Below, piece after piece: positions 1 to 6,803 of a DNA stretch of 8,871 nucleotides. The DNA is from Frankia sp. (GTDB lineage: Bacteria; Actinomycetota; Actinomycetes; Frankiales; Frankiaceae), in assembly GCA_019689615.1 (NCBI GenBank), contig JADGHD010000167.1, positions 1 to 8,871 of the forward strand, read 5' to 3'. The stretch's first letter is position 1; every line of letters begins with the position of its first letter. The notes beneath the pieces were generated by a model. It saw only the letters and a program-made list of their open reading frames with translations. It had not been told where the DNA came from and searched no databases. The translations under genes were made by a program, and so were the position numbers.

Positions 1-1659
1 GGCGACGACTATGGCGACGGCATCCTCGATGCCGGCGGCGCGGGCGAGGTGGTCCCGCGCGCCCGGGTCGCGGCCGAGCCCGGGCCGTCGACGGTGCCGG
101 CCGGCCGGCGGGTGCGGACCGCGGTCTACAACCGGTTCTGGCACTCGATGGGCGGCGGCGAGCGCCACAACGGCATGATCGCCCAGGTGCTCGCGCACGA
201 CGGCGCCGAGGTGGACATCCTCGGCCACTCCGACATCGACCTGGCCGAGCTTGGCCGCCACCTCGGCCTCGACCTGTCCGGGTGCCGCTACGTGCGCATC
301 CCGGACCGCGGCGAGGACGACCTGTCGGTGCTCTCCGCCCAGTACGACCTGTTCGTCAACGGCTCCTACATGAGCCGGGTGGCGGCCCGCTCGCGCCGCG
401 CGGCCTACCTGTGCTTCTTCCCGACGCCGTTCGACCACGACATGGCCGCCTGGCGCAAGGCAGCGGTCCGCTCCGCCGGGCCGCTGCTGCGCGGGGTGCG
501 CACGCCGATCGGGTTCGGCACCGGCTGGTACCCGCCGGAGGGCGGCCGGGTCCGCCAGTGGCGCTGGACCGCGGGCAACGCGGTGCTCGCGGTCTCCCCG
601 GGCAGCGGGCGCACGCTGCGGGTCGACCTGGGCCGCCCCGGCGCGCCGACCGGGACGACGCTGCGGGTGGTCACCGCCGAAGGCGAGACGCTCGCCAAGA
701 TCGACGTCGGAGCCGAGTTCACCACGCACGAGATCCCGCTGCCGCTGACGGAGACCGGCACCGAGATCATGCTGGTCAGCGAGGTGTTCACGCCGGGGCC
801 GGCGGACGTGCGCGAGCTCGGCGTCGCGGTCAGCCGGATCCGGATCCAGGACACCTACGAGAGCGCCCGGTCGAAGGTGGCCATGCGCTTCCCGTGGCTG
901 CTGCGCGACCCGAACGACCTGGCCTGGCTGGACCGCTACGACGTGGTGATGGCCAACTCGGAGTACACCCGCGGCTGGATCCGCCGGCTGTGGCGCCAGG
1001 AGGCGGACGTCCTCTACCCGCCGATCCAGGTCGACCGGCTGCACCCGGCGCAGCGGCGGGAGAGGACCGTGCTGACGGTCGGCCGGTTCTTCGCCCCCGG
1101 CCTTGGCCACGCCAAGCGCCAGCTCGAGATGGTGCAGTGGTTCGGCGAGCTCTACCGGTCCGGCGCCCTGCCCGGCTGGACGATGCACGTCGTCGGCGGC
1201 ATGGAGGACTCGCAGAAGCCGTACGTCGCCCAGGTGAAGGCGGCCGCCGCCGGCCTGCCGGTCGAGATCCATCCGAACGCGCCGCGCGACCTCGTCGAGC
1301 AGCTGATGTCCACCGCGTCGGTGTTCTGGTCCGCGACCGGGTGGGGCGAGGATGAACGGCGCCGGCCGTGGACGGCCGAGCACTTCGGCATGACGACGGT
1401 CGAGGCGATGGCCGGCGGCTGCGTACCGGTCGTCATCGACCGCGCCGGCCAGCGGGAGATCGTCCGTCATGGCATCGACGGCTACCGCTGGACCGAGCCG
1501 GCCCAGCTGCTGTCGTTCACCCGGCGGCTGGCCAACGAGGAGGATCTGCGCGCCCGGCTGGCCGGCGAGGCCGTCAAGCGGGCCCAGAACTACTCCGACG
1601 CGGCCTTCGCCGAACGCTGGCGCGCCATCGCCGCCCGCCACCACCTCTACGAGGGCTGA
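1..1659 (+). CDS. GT4-type glycosyltransferase with inserted beta-rich module (5' end outside window)
   Basis: This is a GT-B fold glycosyltransferase, probably transferring a sugar from a nucleotide-sugar donor during surface glycan assembly; donor and acceptor cannot be read from the sequence. Numbering from the GTG at 49, the N-terminal Rossmann half carries a glycine-rich loop (HSMGGGERH, residues 32-40). The C-terminal half has VMANSEYT near residue 300, TVGRFF near 345, and EHFGMTTVE at 444-452, which fits the E-x7-E donor-site motif. The WTAEHFG...VEAMAGG block resembles ALG11-type mannosyltransferases. Residues ~155-268 form an extra beta-rich segment starting GWYPPEGG and WRWT, not part of a minimal GT4 fold. 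The frame stays open to base 1 with protein-like codons (GDDYGDGILDAGG). GTG 49 has only a weak ribosome site, so the true start is probably upstream. The next glycosyltransferase follows after 35 bp, probably in one operon. Family assignment is firm; substrate unknown. Confidence 0.88.
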   Translation, partial: GDDYGDGILDAGGAGEVVPRARVAAEPGPSTVPAGRRVRTAVYNRFWHSMGGGERHNGMIAQVLAHDGAEVDILGHSDIDLAELGRHLGLDLSGCRYVRIPDRGEDDLSVLSAQYDLFVNGSYMSRVAARSRRAAYLCFFPTPFDHDMAAWRKAAVRSAGPLLRGVRTPIGFGTGWYPPEGGRVRQWRWTAGNAVLAVSPGSGRTLRVDLGRPGAPTGTTLRVVTAEGETLAKIDVGAEFTTHEIPLPLTETGTEIMLVSEVFTPGPADVRELGVAVSRIRIQDTYESARSKVAMRFPWLLRDPNDLAWLDRYDVVMANSEYTRGWIRRLWRQEADVLYPPIQVDRLHPAQRRERTVLTVGRFFAPGLGHAKRQLEMVQWFGELYRSGALPGWTMHVVGGMEDSQKPYVAQVKAAAAGLPVEIHPNAPRDLVEQLMSTASVFWSATGWGEDERRRPWTAEHFGMTTVEAMAGGCVPVVIDRAGQREIVRHGIDGYRWTEPAQLLSFTRRLANEEDLRARLAGEAVKRAQNYSDAAFAERWRAIAARHHLYEG

Positions 1660-1694
1660 CCAGGCGTGACGACACCCTCGCCGGGGCGGCCGCG

Positions 1695-3065
1695 GTGAGA
1701 CCACTGCGCGTCGTCCTCGACGGCACCCCGCTGCTCGGCCAGCGCACCGGCGTCGGCCGCTACGTCGAGCACCTGTTGACCGCCCTCACCGAGCTGGTCC
1801 GGGACGAGTCCCTTGGCCTGACCGCACAGGCCCGCGCGGCCGGCCGGGCCGGCAACGGCGGCGCCGCCGGCGGCGGGAGCCTCGTCGCCGCTGACGGCGG
1901 GCCAGGCCAGGCCAGCAACGGGCGCGGGTCGAACGGCCGCTCTCCCGCGGGCACCGCGCTCGCGGCGACCGAACGCCCGCTGGACCTCGCGGCCACCGCG
2001 TTCACCTGGCGCGGGCTGGCCGACCTGCCCGCCGCGCTGCCGCCCGGGGTCGTGCCAGCGGCGCGGCGGGCTCCGGCCCGGCTGCTGCACGAGGCCTGGG
2101 CCCGCGGCGAGTACCTGCCGATCGAGCTGCTGACCGGCCGGGCCGACGTCGTGCACGCCACCAACTTCGTGCTGCCGCCGCTGCGCTCGGCCCGCGGCGT
2201 GCTCACCGTGCACGACCTGTCGTACCTGCGCACCCCGGACGCGGTCACCGCCGCCTCGGCCCGCTACACGACGCTGGTGCCGCGCGGCCTGCGCCGGGCG
2301 GCAGCCGTGCTCACCCCGAGCCGCGCGGTCGCCGAGGAGGTCATCGCCGCCTACCGGCTCGACCGGGACGTGGTCACCCCGACCCCGCTCGGCGTCGACG
2401 CGGAATGGTTCGACGCCGCCCCGCCGTCGCCGCAGTGGCTGCGCTCCCGGGGCCTGCCCGAGCGCTACCTGCTGTTCGTCGGCACCGCCGAGCCGCGCAA
2501 GAACCTGCAGGTGCTGCTCACCGCGCTGCGCGGGCTGCACGGCACCTACCCGGACATCCCGCCGCTGGTCCTGGTCGGCCCGCCGGGCTGGGGCCCGGCG
2601 CTGGACACCGCCGGCCTGCCGCGGCACGCCGTGGTCAGCGCCGGCTACCTGGACAGCGTGGACCTGCGCACGGTGGTGGCCGGCGCGGTCGCGCTGTGCT
2701 TCCCGTCCCGGTACGAGGGCTTCGGCCTGCCGCCGCTGGAGGCGCTCGCCGCCGGCACCCCGGTCGTCGCCAGCGACATCCCGGCCGTGCGCGAGGTGAC
2801 CGGCCCGGTCGTGGGCACGGCCGTCCGGCTGGTCCCGCCAGCGGACCCCGACCGGCTCGCCGACGCCCTGCTCGACGTGATCGACGGCGGGTTCACCGGC
2901 CTGCCCGAGGGCACGGGCCCGGCGGCGCGGCCGGGGGTGGGCGCCCGCGGCTCCCGCCCGCTGGACCCGCGCACGGCCGGCCGGGAGCACGCCCGCACCT
3001 ACACCTGGCGGCGGACCGCGGAGCTCACGGCCGCGGTCTACCGCCGCGTCGCCGACTACGCCTGA
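1695..3065 (+). CDS. GT4-family glycosyltransferase (mannosyltransferase-like)
   Basis: A GT-B glycosyltransferase of 456 residues. The N-terminus has the family pattern LDGTPLLGQRTGVGRYVEHLL (residues 8-28, G-V-G-R loop). The acceptor half continues with DVVHATNFVLPP and VLTVHDLSYLRTP. The donor half begins near LLFVGTAEPRKN, followed by ALCFPSRYEGFGLPPLEALAAGTPVVASD. EGFGLPPLE (341-349) supplies the E-x7-E motif. A Gly/Ala/Ser/Asn-rich low-complexity stretch at about residues 38-93 interrupts the N-terminal half. GTG 1695 is chosen because it lies directly before the conserved first strand RPLRVVLDG; upstream codons in frame have no homology-like content, and the ribosome site is weak. Translation probably depends on the upstream glycosyltransferase. 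The stop lies 10 bp inside the convergent MFS gene. Such pairs commonly build exopolysaccharide or lipid-linked glycans; the exact sugar is unknown. Confidence 0.9.
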   Translation: MRPLRVVLDGTPLLGQRTGVGRYVEHLLTALTELVRDESLGLTAQARAAGRAGNGGAAGGGSLVAADGGPGQASNGRGSNGRSPAGTALAATERPLDLAATAFTWRGLADLPAALPPGVVPAARRAPARLLHEAWARGEYLPIELLTGRADVVHATNFVLPPLRSARGVLTVHDLSYLRTPDAVTAASARYTTLVPRGLRRAAAVLTPSRAVAEEVIAAYRLDRDVVTPTPLGVDAEWFDAAPPSPQWLRSRGLPERYLLFVGTAEPRKNLQVLLTALRGLHGTYPDIPPLVLVGPPGWGPALDTAGLPRHAVVSAGYLDSVDLRTVVAGAVALCFPSRYEGFGLPPLEALAAGTPVVASDIPAVREVTGPVVGTAVRLVPPADPDRLADALLDVIDGGFTGLPEGTGPAARPGVGARGSRPLDPRTAGREHARTYTWRRTAELTAAVYRRVADYA

Positions 3066-4942
3066 GCACTCCCGCCGGCGGCGCCGGTCGCGCTCCCTGG
3101 GCCGCCCGGCGAGACCGCCGCCCCGTCGACGCCTGCCCCACCCGCCCGCGGGGCAGGCGGGGCGGGGGCGGCGGGCGCCGTCGCGGTGGCGAGGTCCGCC
3201 GTGGCCGGCTCGTCGCCGTGCACGTAGCGGCCGCCGCGCAGCATGGAGGCCAGCGCGGCGACGATAAGCATCACGATCGCCGTGGTGAAGACGACGCCCA
3301 GCCCGCGGTCCACGGAGTCCGAGATCAGGCCGGGGAAGAACTCCTTGCCGGTCAGCGTCGCCACGTCCGCTGGTGGCAGCGCGCGCAGCGTCTCCTCGCC
3401 GACGAGGTGCTCGATTGGGTTGTAGCCGAGGAACGCGGCGAACATGCTGCCCACGGGCGGCAGCGAGCCGATCTCCGCCGCCTTTTCTGCCGGCACCCCC
3501 TGCGCCGCCAGACCGTCCGCCAGCGCCCGCGGCAGCGACGACGCCAGCCCGGCGATCATCAGCGAGAAGAAGATGCCGATCGAGAGCACGCTGCCCGCGT
3601 TCATGAACGTCGACCGCATCCCGCTCGCGCTGCCACGCGCGCTCGCCGGCACCGAGTTCATCAGGGCGGCGGTGTTCGGCGCCGAGAACAGCCCCGACGC
3701 GACGCCGGTCAGCAGCAGCAGGGCCGCGAACACCCAGTAGTCGAAGACGATCGGCAGGAACATCAGCCCGGCGAACCCGACGGCGGTCAGCAGCAGCCCG
3801 CCGGTCGTGAACAGACGAGCGCCGAACCGGTCGGACAGCGCCCCGGCGATCGGTCCGGACAGCAGGAAGCCGATGGTCATCGGCAGCATGTGGATGCCCG
3901 CCCACAGCGGGGTGACCTCGTAGTCGTAGCCGTGCAACGGCAGCCAGATCCCCTGCAGCCAGATGATCAGCATGAACTGCAGGCCGCCGCGGGAGATCGC
4001 CGCCAGCAGCTGCGCGAGGTTGCTCGCCCAGAACGCCCGGATGCGGAACAGGCTGAGCCGGAACATCGGCTGCGGGACCCGCTGCTCGATGAAGACGAAC
4101 GCCACCAGCACGAGCACCCCGCCGATCAGCGCGACGAGCACCGCCGGCCGGGTCCACCCCATCAGGTGCCCGCCATACGGCTGGATCCCGTAGGTGACGC
4201 CGAGCAGCAGCGCCGTCAGCCCGATGGCGAAGGCGAGGTTGCCCAGCCAGTCGATCCGCGCCTTCGTCCGCCGCCCGATGTCGCGCAGGCTGTGGTACGC
4301 CCAGACGGTCCCGACGACCCCGATGGGCACGTTCACCCAGAAGACGGCCCGCCAGTGCCATTCCGCCAGCAGCCCGCCGATCACCAGCCCGAGGAACGAC
4401 CCGCCCAGCGCCGCCACCTGGTTGACCCCGAGCGCCATCCCGCGCCGGCTGGGCGGGAACGCGTCCGTGAGGATCGCCGCGGAGTTGGCCATCAGCATCG
4501 CGCCGCCGATGCCCTGGACGATCCGCCAGACGATCAGCCAGATCGCCGCCGCCGACCCGCTGCCGGGCGTGAGCGCCAGCGCCACGGACGCCCCGCTGAA
4601 CACCGCGAACCCCGCGTTGTAGATGCGGACCCGGCCGAAGATGTCGCCCAGCCGCCCCAGCGACACCACGACCACGGCCAGGACCAGCGAGTAGCCCATC
4701 AGCATCCACAGCAGGAAGCCGATGTTCGCCGGCTGGAGCGGGTCCAGCCCGATCCCCCGGAAGATCGCCGGCAACGAGATCAGGACGATCGAACTGTCGA
4801 TCATCGTGATCAGAGTGCCGAGCGTGGTGTTCGACAGCGCGATCCGCCCGTATCGCCGCTCCGCCGCGCCAAAGCCGTCGCCGCCCCCGTCGGACGCCTG
4901 CGGCGCGGGTAGCGGCCCGGACGGCGACGGCTCGGCGGTCAT
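3056..4942 (-). CDS. DHA2-family (14-TMS) MFS drug:proton antiporter
   Basis: An inner-membrane proton-driven exporter of the EmrB/QacA (DHA2) class, 628 residues. Visible family marks are IDSSIVLISLPAI in helix 1 (48-60), motif A GRLGDIFGRVRIY (96-108), motif B WRIVQGIGGA (139-148) and a motif-C-like GSFLGLVIGG (181-190, without the usual proline). Many hydrophobic segments follow, consistent with 14 helices. It is longer than the usual ~480-530 residues because of a large soluble loop before the last helix (about 470-547) and an Ala/Pro/Gly-rich tail (about 572-628). ATG 4942 is chosen because GGAGGGGAG lies 10 nt upstream; the frame could extend to TTG 5002, but that codon falls inside an inverted repeat. 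The repeat suggests TetR-type control. Substrate is unknown; antibiotics or other toxic small molecules are typical. The 3' end overlaps the convergent glycosyltransferase gene. Confidence 0.92.
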   Translation of the reverse strand: MTAEPSPSGPLPAPQASDGGGDGFGAAERRYGRIALSNTTLGTLITMIDSSIVLISLPAIFRGIGLDPLQPANIGFLLWMLMGYSLVLAVVVVSLGRLGDIFGRVRIYNAGFAVFSGASVALALTPGSGSAAAIWLIVWRIVQGIGGAMLMANSAAILTDAFPPSRRGMALGVNQVAALGGSFLGLVIGGLLAEWHWRAVFWVNVPIGVVGTVWAYHSLRDIGRRTKARIDWLGNLAFAIGLTALLLGVTYGIQPYGGHLMGWTRPAVLVALIGGVLVLVAFVFIEQRVPQPMFRLSLFRIRAFWASNLAQLLAAISRGGLQFMLIIWLQGIWLPLHGYDYEVTPLWAGIHMLPMTIGFLLSGPIAGALSDRFGARLFTTGGLLLTAVGFAGLMFLPIVFDYWVFAALLLLTGVASGLFSAPNTAALMNSVPASARGSASGMRSTFMNAGSVLSIGIFFSLMIAGLASSLPRALADGLAAQGVPAEKAAEIGSLPPVGSMFAAFLGYNPIEHLVGEETLRALPPADVATLTGKEFFPGLISDSVDRGLGVVFTTAIVMLIVAALASMLRGGRYVHGDEPATADLATATAPAAPAPPAPRAGGAGVDGAAVSPGGPGSATGAAGGSAQA

Positions 4943-4952
4943 CGCGGCGACG

Positions 4953-4961
4953 CTCCCCTCC
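4953..4961 (-). promoter_or_regulatory. Shine-Dalgarno site deciding the MFS start
   Basis: Read on the - strand this is GGAGGGGAG, ending 10 nt before ATG 4942. It is a strong match to the 16S anti-Shine-Dalgarno sequence and supports ATG 4942 over the in-frame TTG at 5002. Confidence 0.65.
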
Positions 4962-4995
4962 GCGCAGCCACCCGTCGACCGCGCAGCCAGCCCAG

Positions 4996-5013
4996 CAAGC
5001 AAGTATTTGCTTG
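4996..5013. promoter_or_regulatory. Inverted repeat, probable TetR-type operator of the MFS gene
   Basis: CAAGCAA-gtat-TTGCTTG is a perfect 7-bp inverted repeat with a 4-bp spacer, AT-rich against a very GC-rich background. It ends 53 bp upstream of the MFS start codon, where a promoter would be expected. Position and symmetry fit a TetR-family operator for a drug-exporter gene, but no regulator gene lies next to it. On the - strand a TTGTTA (5022-5027) could serve as a -35 element, but no good -10 was found at standard spacing. Confidence 0.6.
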
Positions 5014-5324
5014 ACCCAAGCTAACAATGTCGCCCGACGACGCGCCCGACAAGCGTCGCGTCCCACTCCGCGCACCCGGGGCACGCCCGACACTGCCGCC
5101 CGGGTCGCGCGTGATCGGCGGCAGCGGCCGCGCCCGCGGTCACGGCCGCCGCCTGGGTCGTGGGGCTGCTGGCCCACGCGCGAGCGCGACCGGGCAGCGG
5201 ATCAGCGCACCGCCGGCGCGCCGCGCCTGCCGCGGCCGGGGCCACCGGCGCACAGCAGGGCCGCGACAGGGGCCGCCGGCGACCTCGACCACACGCGGCC
5301 CCGTGGGCGGGTCGCCGCCGCCCG
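5014..5324. other. Intergenic stretch without a convincing gene
   Basis: This lies between the MFS promoter region and the 3' end of the dehydrogenase gene. Open frames exist on both strands, for example + strand 5027-5344 from an ATG. Their translations are Arg/Pro/Ala/Gly-rich with mixed third positions and no recognisable motif; in particular no helix-turn-helix of a divergent TetR regulator is visible. GC-rich stem-forming sequence occurs around 5125-5155 (GCGGCCG ... CGGCCGC) and could act as a terminator for the dehydrogenase gene, but such stems are common in DNA this GC-rich. Confidence 0.4.
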
Positions 5325-6317
5325 TCAGGCAGGCACCTCGATGACGACCTTCCCGACGGCGCGCCGGTCGTGGACGAGCCGCACCGCGTCTGCCGCGTCG
5401 TCGAACGAGAACCGGTGGCCAATCGCCGGACGCACCAGGCCCTCGCGGTACCAGGCGAACAACTGAGCCATGTCCTCGGCGTTCGCCGCAGGGTCGAGGA
5501 TGGCGGACATCCCGTAGCCCACGCCGACGATCGACACACCCTTGAGGATCGTCTGATTGATCTTCAACGTGGGGATGTCGCCACTGGCGAAGCCGATGGT
5601 GAGGTAGCGCCCGTTCCAAGCCAGCGAGCGCAGCGGCTCCCGGAGGTCCGGCCCGCCGACGGGATCGAACACGACATCGACGCCCCGCCCGTCGGTCCGC
5701 TCCTTGACGGCGTCCGAGAGCGAGGCCGTCGTGGTGTGGTCGATGACCGCGTCAGCCCCAAGCGACTCGGCGAGCGCGCACTTCTGCGCTCCTCCGGCCA
5801 CGGCGACGACCCGCGCGCCCACGGCCTTGGCCACCTGAATGGCCGCCGACCCGCAGCCGCCAGCAGCCCCCAGGATCAGGACGGACTCACCCGCCTCCAG
5901 CCGTCCCCGGCGCAGCAGCCCGTGATAGGCGGTGCCGTAGGTGAGGTTGAACGCCGTCGCCTCGTCAAACGGGATCTCATCCGGGATGCGGTGCACCTGC
6001 TGCGTCGGCGGCGAGACCACGACCTGCGTCGCGAACGCCCCGACCCCCGGCATCGCGAGCACCCGGTCCCCGACGGCCAGTCCGGACACCTCGGCGCCAA
6101 CCTCGGCCACCACCCCGGAGCACTCGGACCCGGGCACGAACGGCGGCTCGGAACGGGCCTGGTAGAGCCCGCGCGTCATCAGGACGTCCGGAAAGTTCAC
6201 CGACATCGCCCGGACATCGATCCGCACCGACCGCGGCCCCACCTCCGGCGTAGCCCAGGGCTGGATCTCAAGCCCGTCCTCGCCGATCAGGCTCGTGCAC
6301 ACAACCGCCCTGCTCAC
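5325..6317 (-). CDS. Zinc-independent MDR oxidoreductase, NADPH:quinone oxidoreductase-like
   Basis: A 330-residue medium-chain dehydrogenase/reductase of the quinone oxidoreductase (zeta-crystallin-like) branch, expected to use NADPH to reduce quinones or enone-type substrates in the cytoplasm. Visible marks are NFPDVLMTRGLY (41-52), PPFVPGSECSGVV (58-70), GDRV (83-86), and the nucleotide-binding LILGAAGGCGSAAIQVAK (147-164). The structural and catalytic zinc ligands of alcohol dehydrogenases are absent. The Rossmann loop reads GAAGGCG where GAAGGVG is usual. GTG 6317 is chosen because the conserved domain begins right there and GGGGAG lies 8 nt upstream; a longer in-frame extension to 6524 crosses the palindrome and is low-complexity. 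The perfect 20-bp palindrome 48 bp upstream suggests dedicated repression. It shares strand with the MFS gene, but the 382-bp gap and separate operators argue for separate transcription units. Physiological substrate unknown. Confidence 0.92.
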   Translation of the reverse strand: MSRAVVCTSLIGEDGLEIQPWATPEVGPRSVRIDVRAMSVNFPDVLMTRGLYQARSEPPFVPGSECSGVVAEVGAEVSGLAVGDRVLAMPGVGAFATQVVVSPPTQQVHRIPDEIPFDEATAFNLTYGTAYHGLLRRGRLEAGESVLILGAAGGCGSAAIQVAKAVGARVVAVAGGAQKCALAESLGADAVIDHTTTASLSDAVKERTDGRGVDVVFDPVGGPDLREPLRSLAWNGRYLTIGFASGDIPTLKINQTILKGVSIVGVGYGMSAILDPAANAEDMAQLFAWYREGLVRPAIGHRFSFDDAADAVRLVHDRRAVGKVVIEVPA

Positions 6318-6325
6318 GGCCAACG

Positions 6326-6331
6326 CTCCCC
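6326..6331 (-). promoter_or_regulatory. Shine-Dalgarno site of the quinone oxidoreductase-like gene
   Basis: On the - strand this reads GGGGAG, 8 nt before GTG 6317. It supports that GTG as the start rather than the more upstream in-frame codons. Confidence 0.55.
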
Positions 6332-6365
6332 GCCCGCCACTGCCATGCCCGCCTCCCTGTCCACC

Positions 6366-6385
6366 ACCCGTTTTGTCTAGACAAA
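6366..6385. promoter_or_regulatory. Perfect 20-bp palindrome, probable operator
   Basis: CGTTTTGTCT followed by its exact reverse complement AGACAAAACG, with no spacer. It ends 48 bp upstream of the GTG start of the - strand dehydrogenase gene. The A/T tracts stand out in this GC-rich region. A -10-like TAGACA on the - strand (6371-6376) lies inside the palindrome, so a bound dimer would block transcription. This is typical of TetR-family operators, though the regulator is not in the window and a GntR-type protein cannot be excluded. Confidence 0.7.
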
Positions 6386-6530
6386 ACGCTGAGGCTAGCC
6401 GGCGCCGCCGCCAGGAGCAACGTGCCCGGCTGCGCGACGCCGACCGCATCGGAACCCGGTCCGACGCACCGCGCCCGCAGCCCAGCGGGCCCCGCGCCGC
6501 CGCCTGACAGCCCATCGCGGCCACCCCGCT
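6386..6530. other. Upstream intergenic region, no gene supported
   Basis: This sequence follows the palindrome on the side away from the dehydrogenase gene. Short Arg/Pro/Ala-rich frames occur on both strands, but none has a ribosome site or recognisable domain. No clear + strand promoter was found. Confidence 0.4.
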
Positions 6531-6803
6531 GTGCCGGCAGCGATCAGTGGAGGATCATGGCCGCCATGCAGTCGGCACCGGCGGGCCCGCACGCGGCAGC
6601 CACATCCCAGCCCGCAGCCGCGGCCCGCCGCCCACCCCGTCCTCTGGCGCATCCCGACCGCCGCACCGACGCCCACCGGCCTGCTGGTCCTGCCCACGCC
6701 CACCGGCACCACCGCCAGCACCCCGAGCGGCCAGATCGCCAGCACCGCCACAGCACCCGACGGCACCACCCGTGCCGTCGTCTGGACGATCCCCGCCGAC
6801 TAG
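6531..6803 (+). CDS. Small hypothetical ORF, possibly frameshifted
   Basis: An open frame of 90 codons from GTG 6531 to TAG 6801-6803. Its second half has strongly C/G-ending codons and reads like real protein (HPVLWRIPTAAPTPTG, ..., AVVWTIPAD), rich in Thr, Pro and Ala. The first half in this frame is poor (PCSRHRRARTRQPH), and GTG 6531 has no ribosome site. In the neighbouring frame, ATG 6566 follows a GGAGGA (6549-6554) by 11 nt and encodes a plausible start (MQSAPAGPHAAATSQPAAAA). The likely gene is therefore 6566-6803 with a one-base frame change near 6620-6640: a sequencing error, a decayed gene or programmed shifting. No known domain is recognised and function is unknown. It lies upstream of the SDR gene with a 233-bp gap. 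Confidence 0.35.
   Translation: MPAAISGGSWPPCSRHRRARTRQPHPSPQPRPAAHPVLWRIPTAAPTPTGLLVLPTPTGTTASTPSGQIASTATAPDGTTRAVVWTIPAD

Noticed and set aside
282..1355. + strand open frame of 357 codons inside the first glycosyltransferase
   Set aside because: It is an alternate-frame shadow; its translation is Arg/Gly/Pro-rich, whereas the host frame contains clear GT4 motifs.
2405..4912. Long + strand open frame (835 codons)
   Set aside because: It runs out of frame with the glycosyltransferase and antisense to the MFS gene, and its translation is Arg/Gln/Asp/Pro repeats without motifs.
4943..5002. N-terminal extension of the MFS protein to TTG 5002
   Set aside because: The strong Shine-Dalgarno lies before ATG 4942, and TTG 5002 falls inside the inverted repeat.
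1647..5177. Very long - strand open frame (1176 codons)
   Set aside because: It is an Arg/Gly/Ala-rich shadow of the glycosyltransferase and MFS genes produced by high GC; it has no domains.
5011..5466. + strand open frames near the MFS promoter considered as a divergent TetR regulator
   Set aside because: The translations show no helix-turn-helix and are Arg/Pro-rich; the 3' part is antisense to the oxidoreductase gene.
6318..6524. 69-residue N-terminal extension of the quinone oxidoreductase
   Set aside because: It is low-complexity Arg/Gly-rich and crosses the palindrome; GTG 6317 has a ribosome site and starts the conserved domain.
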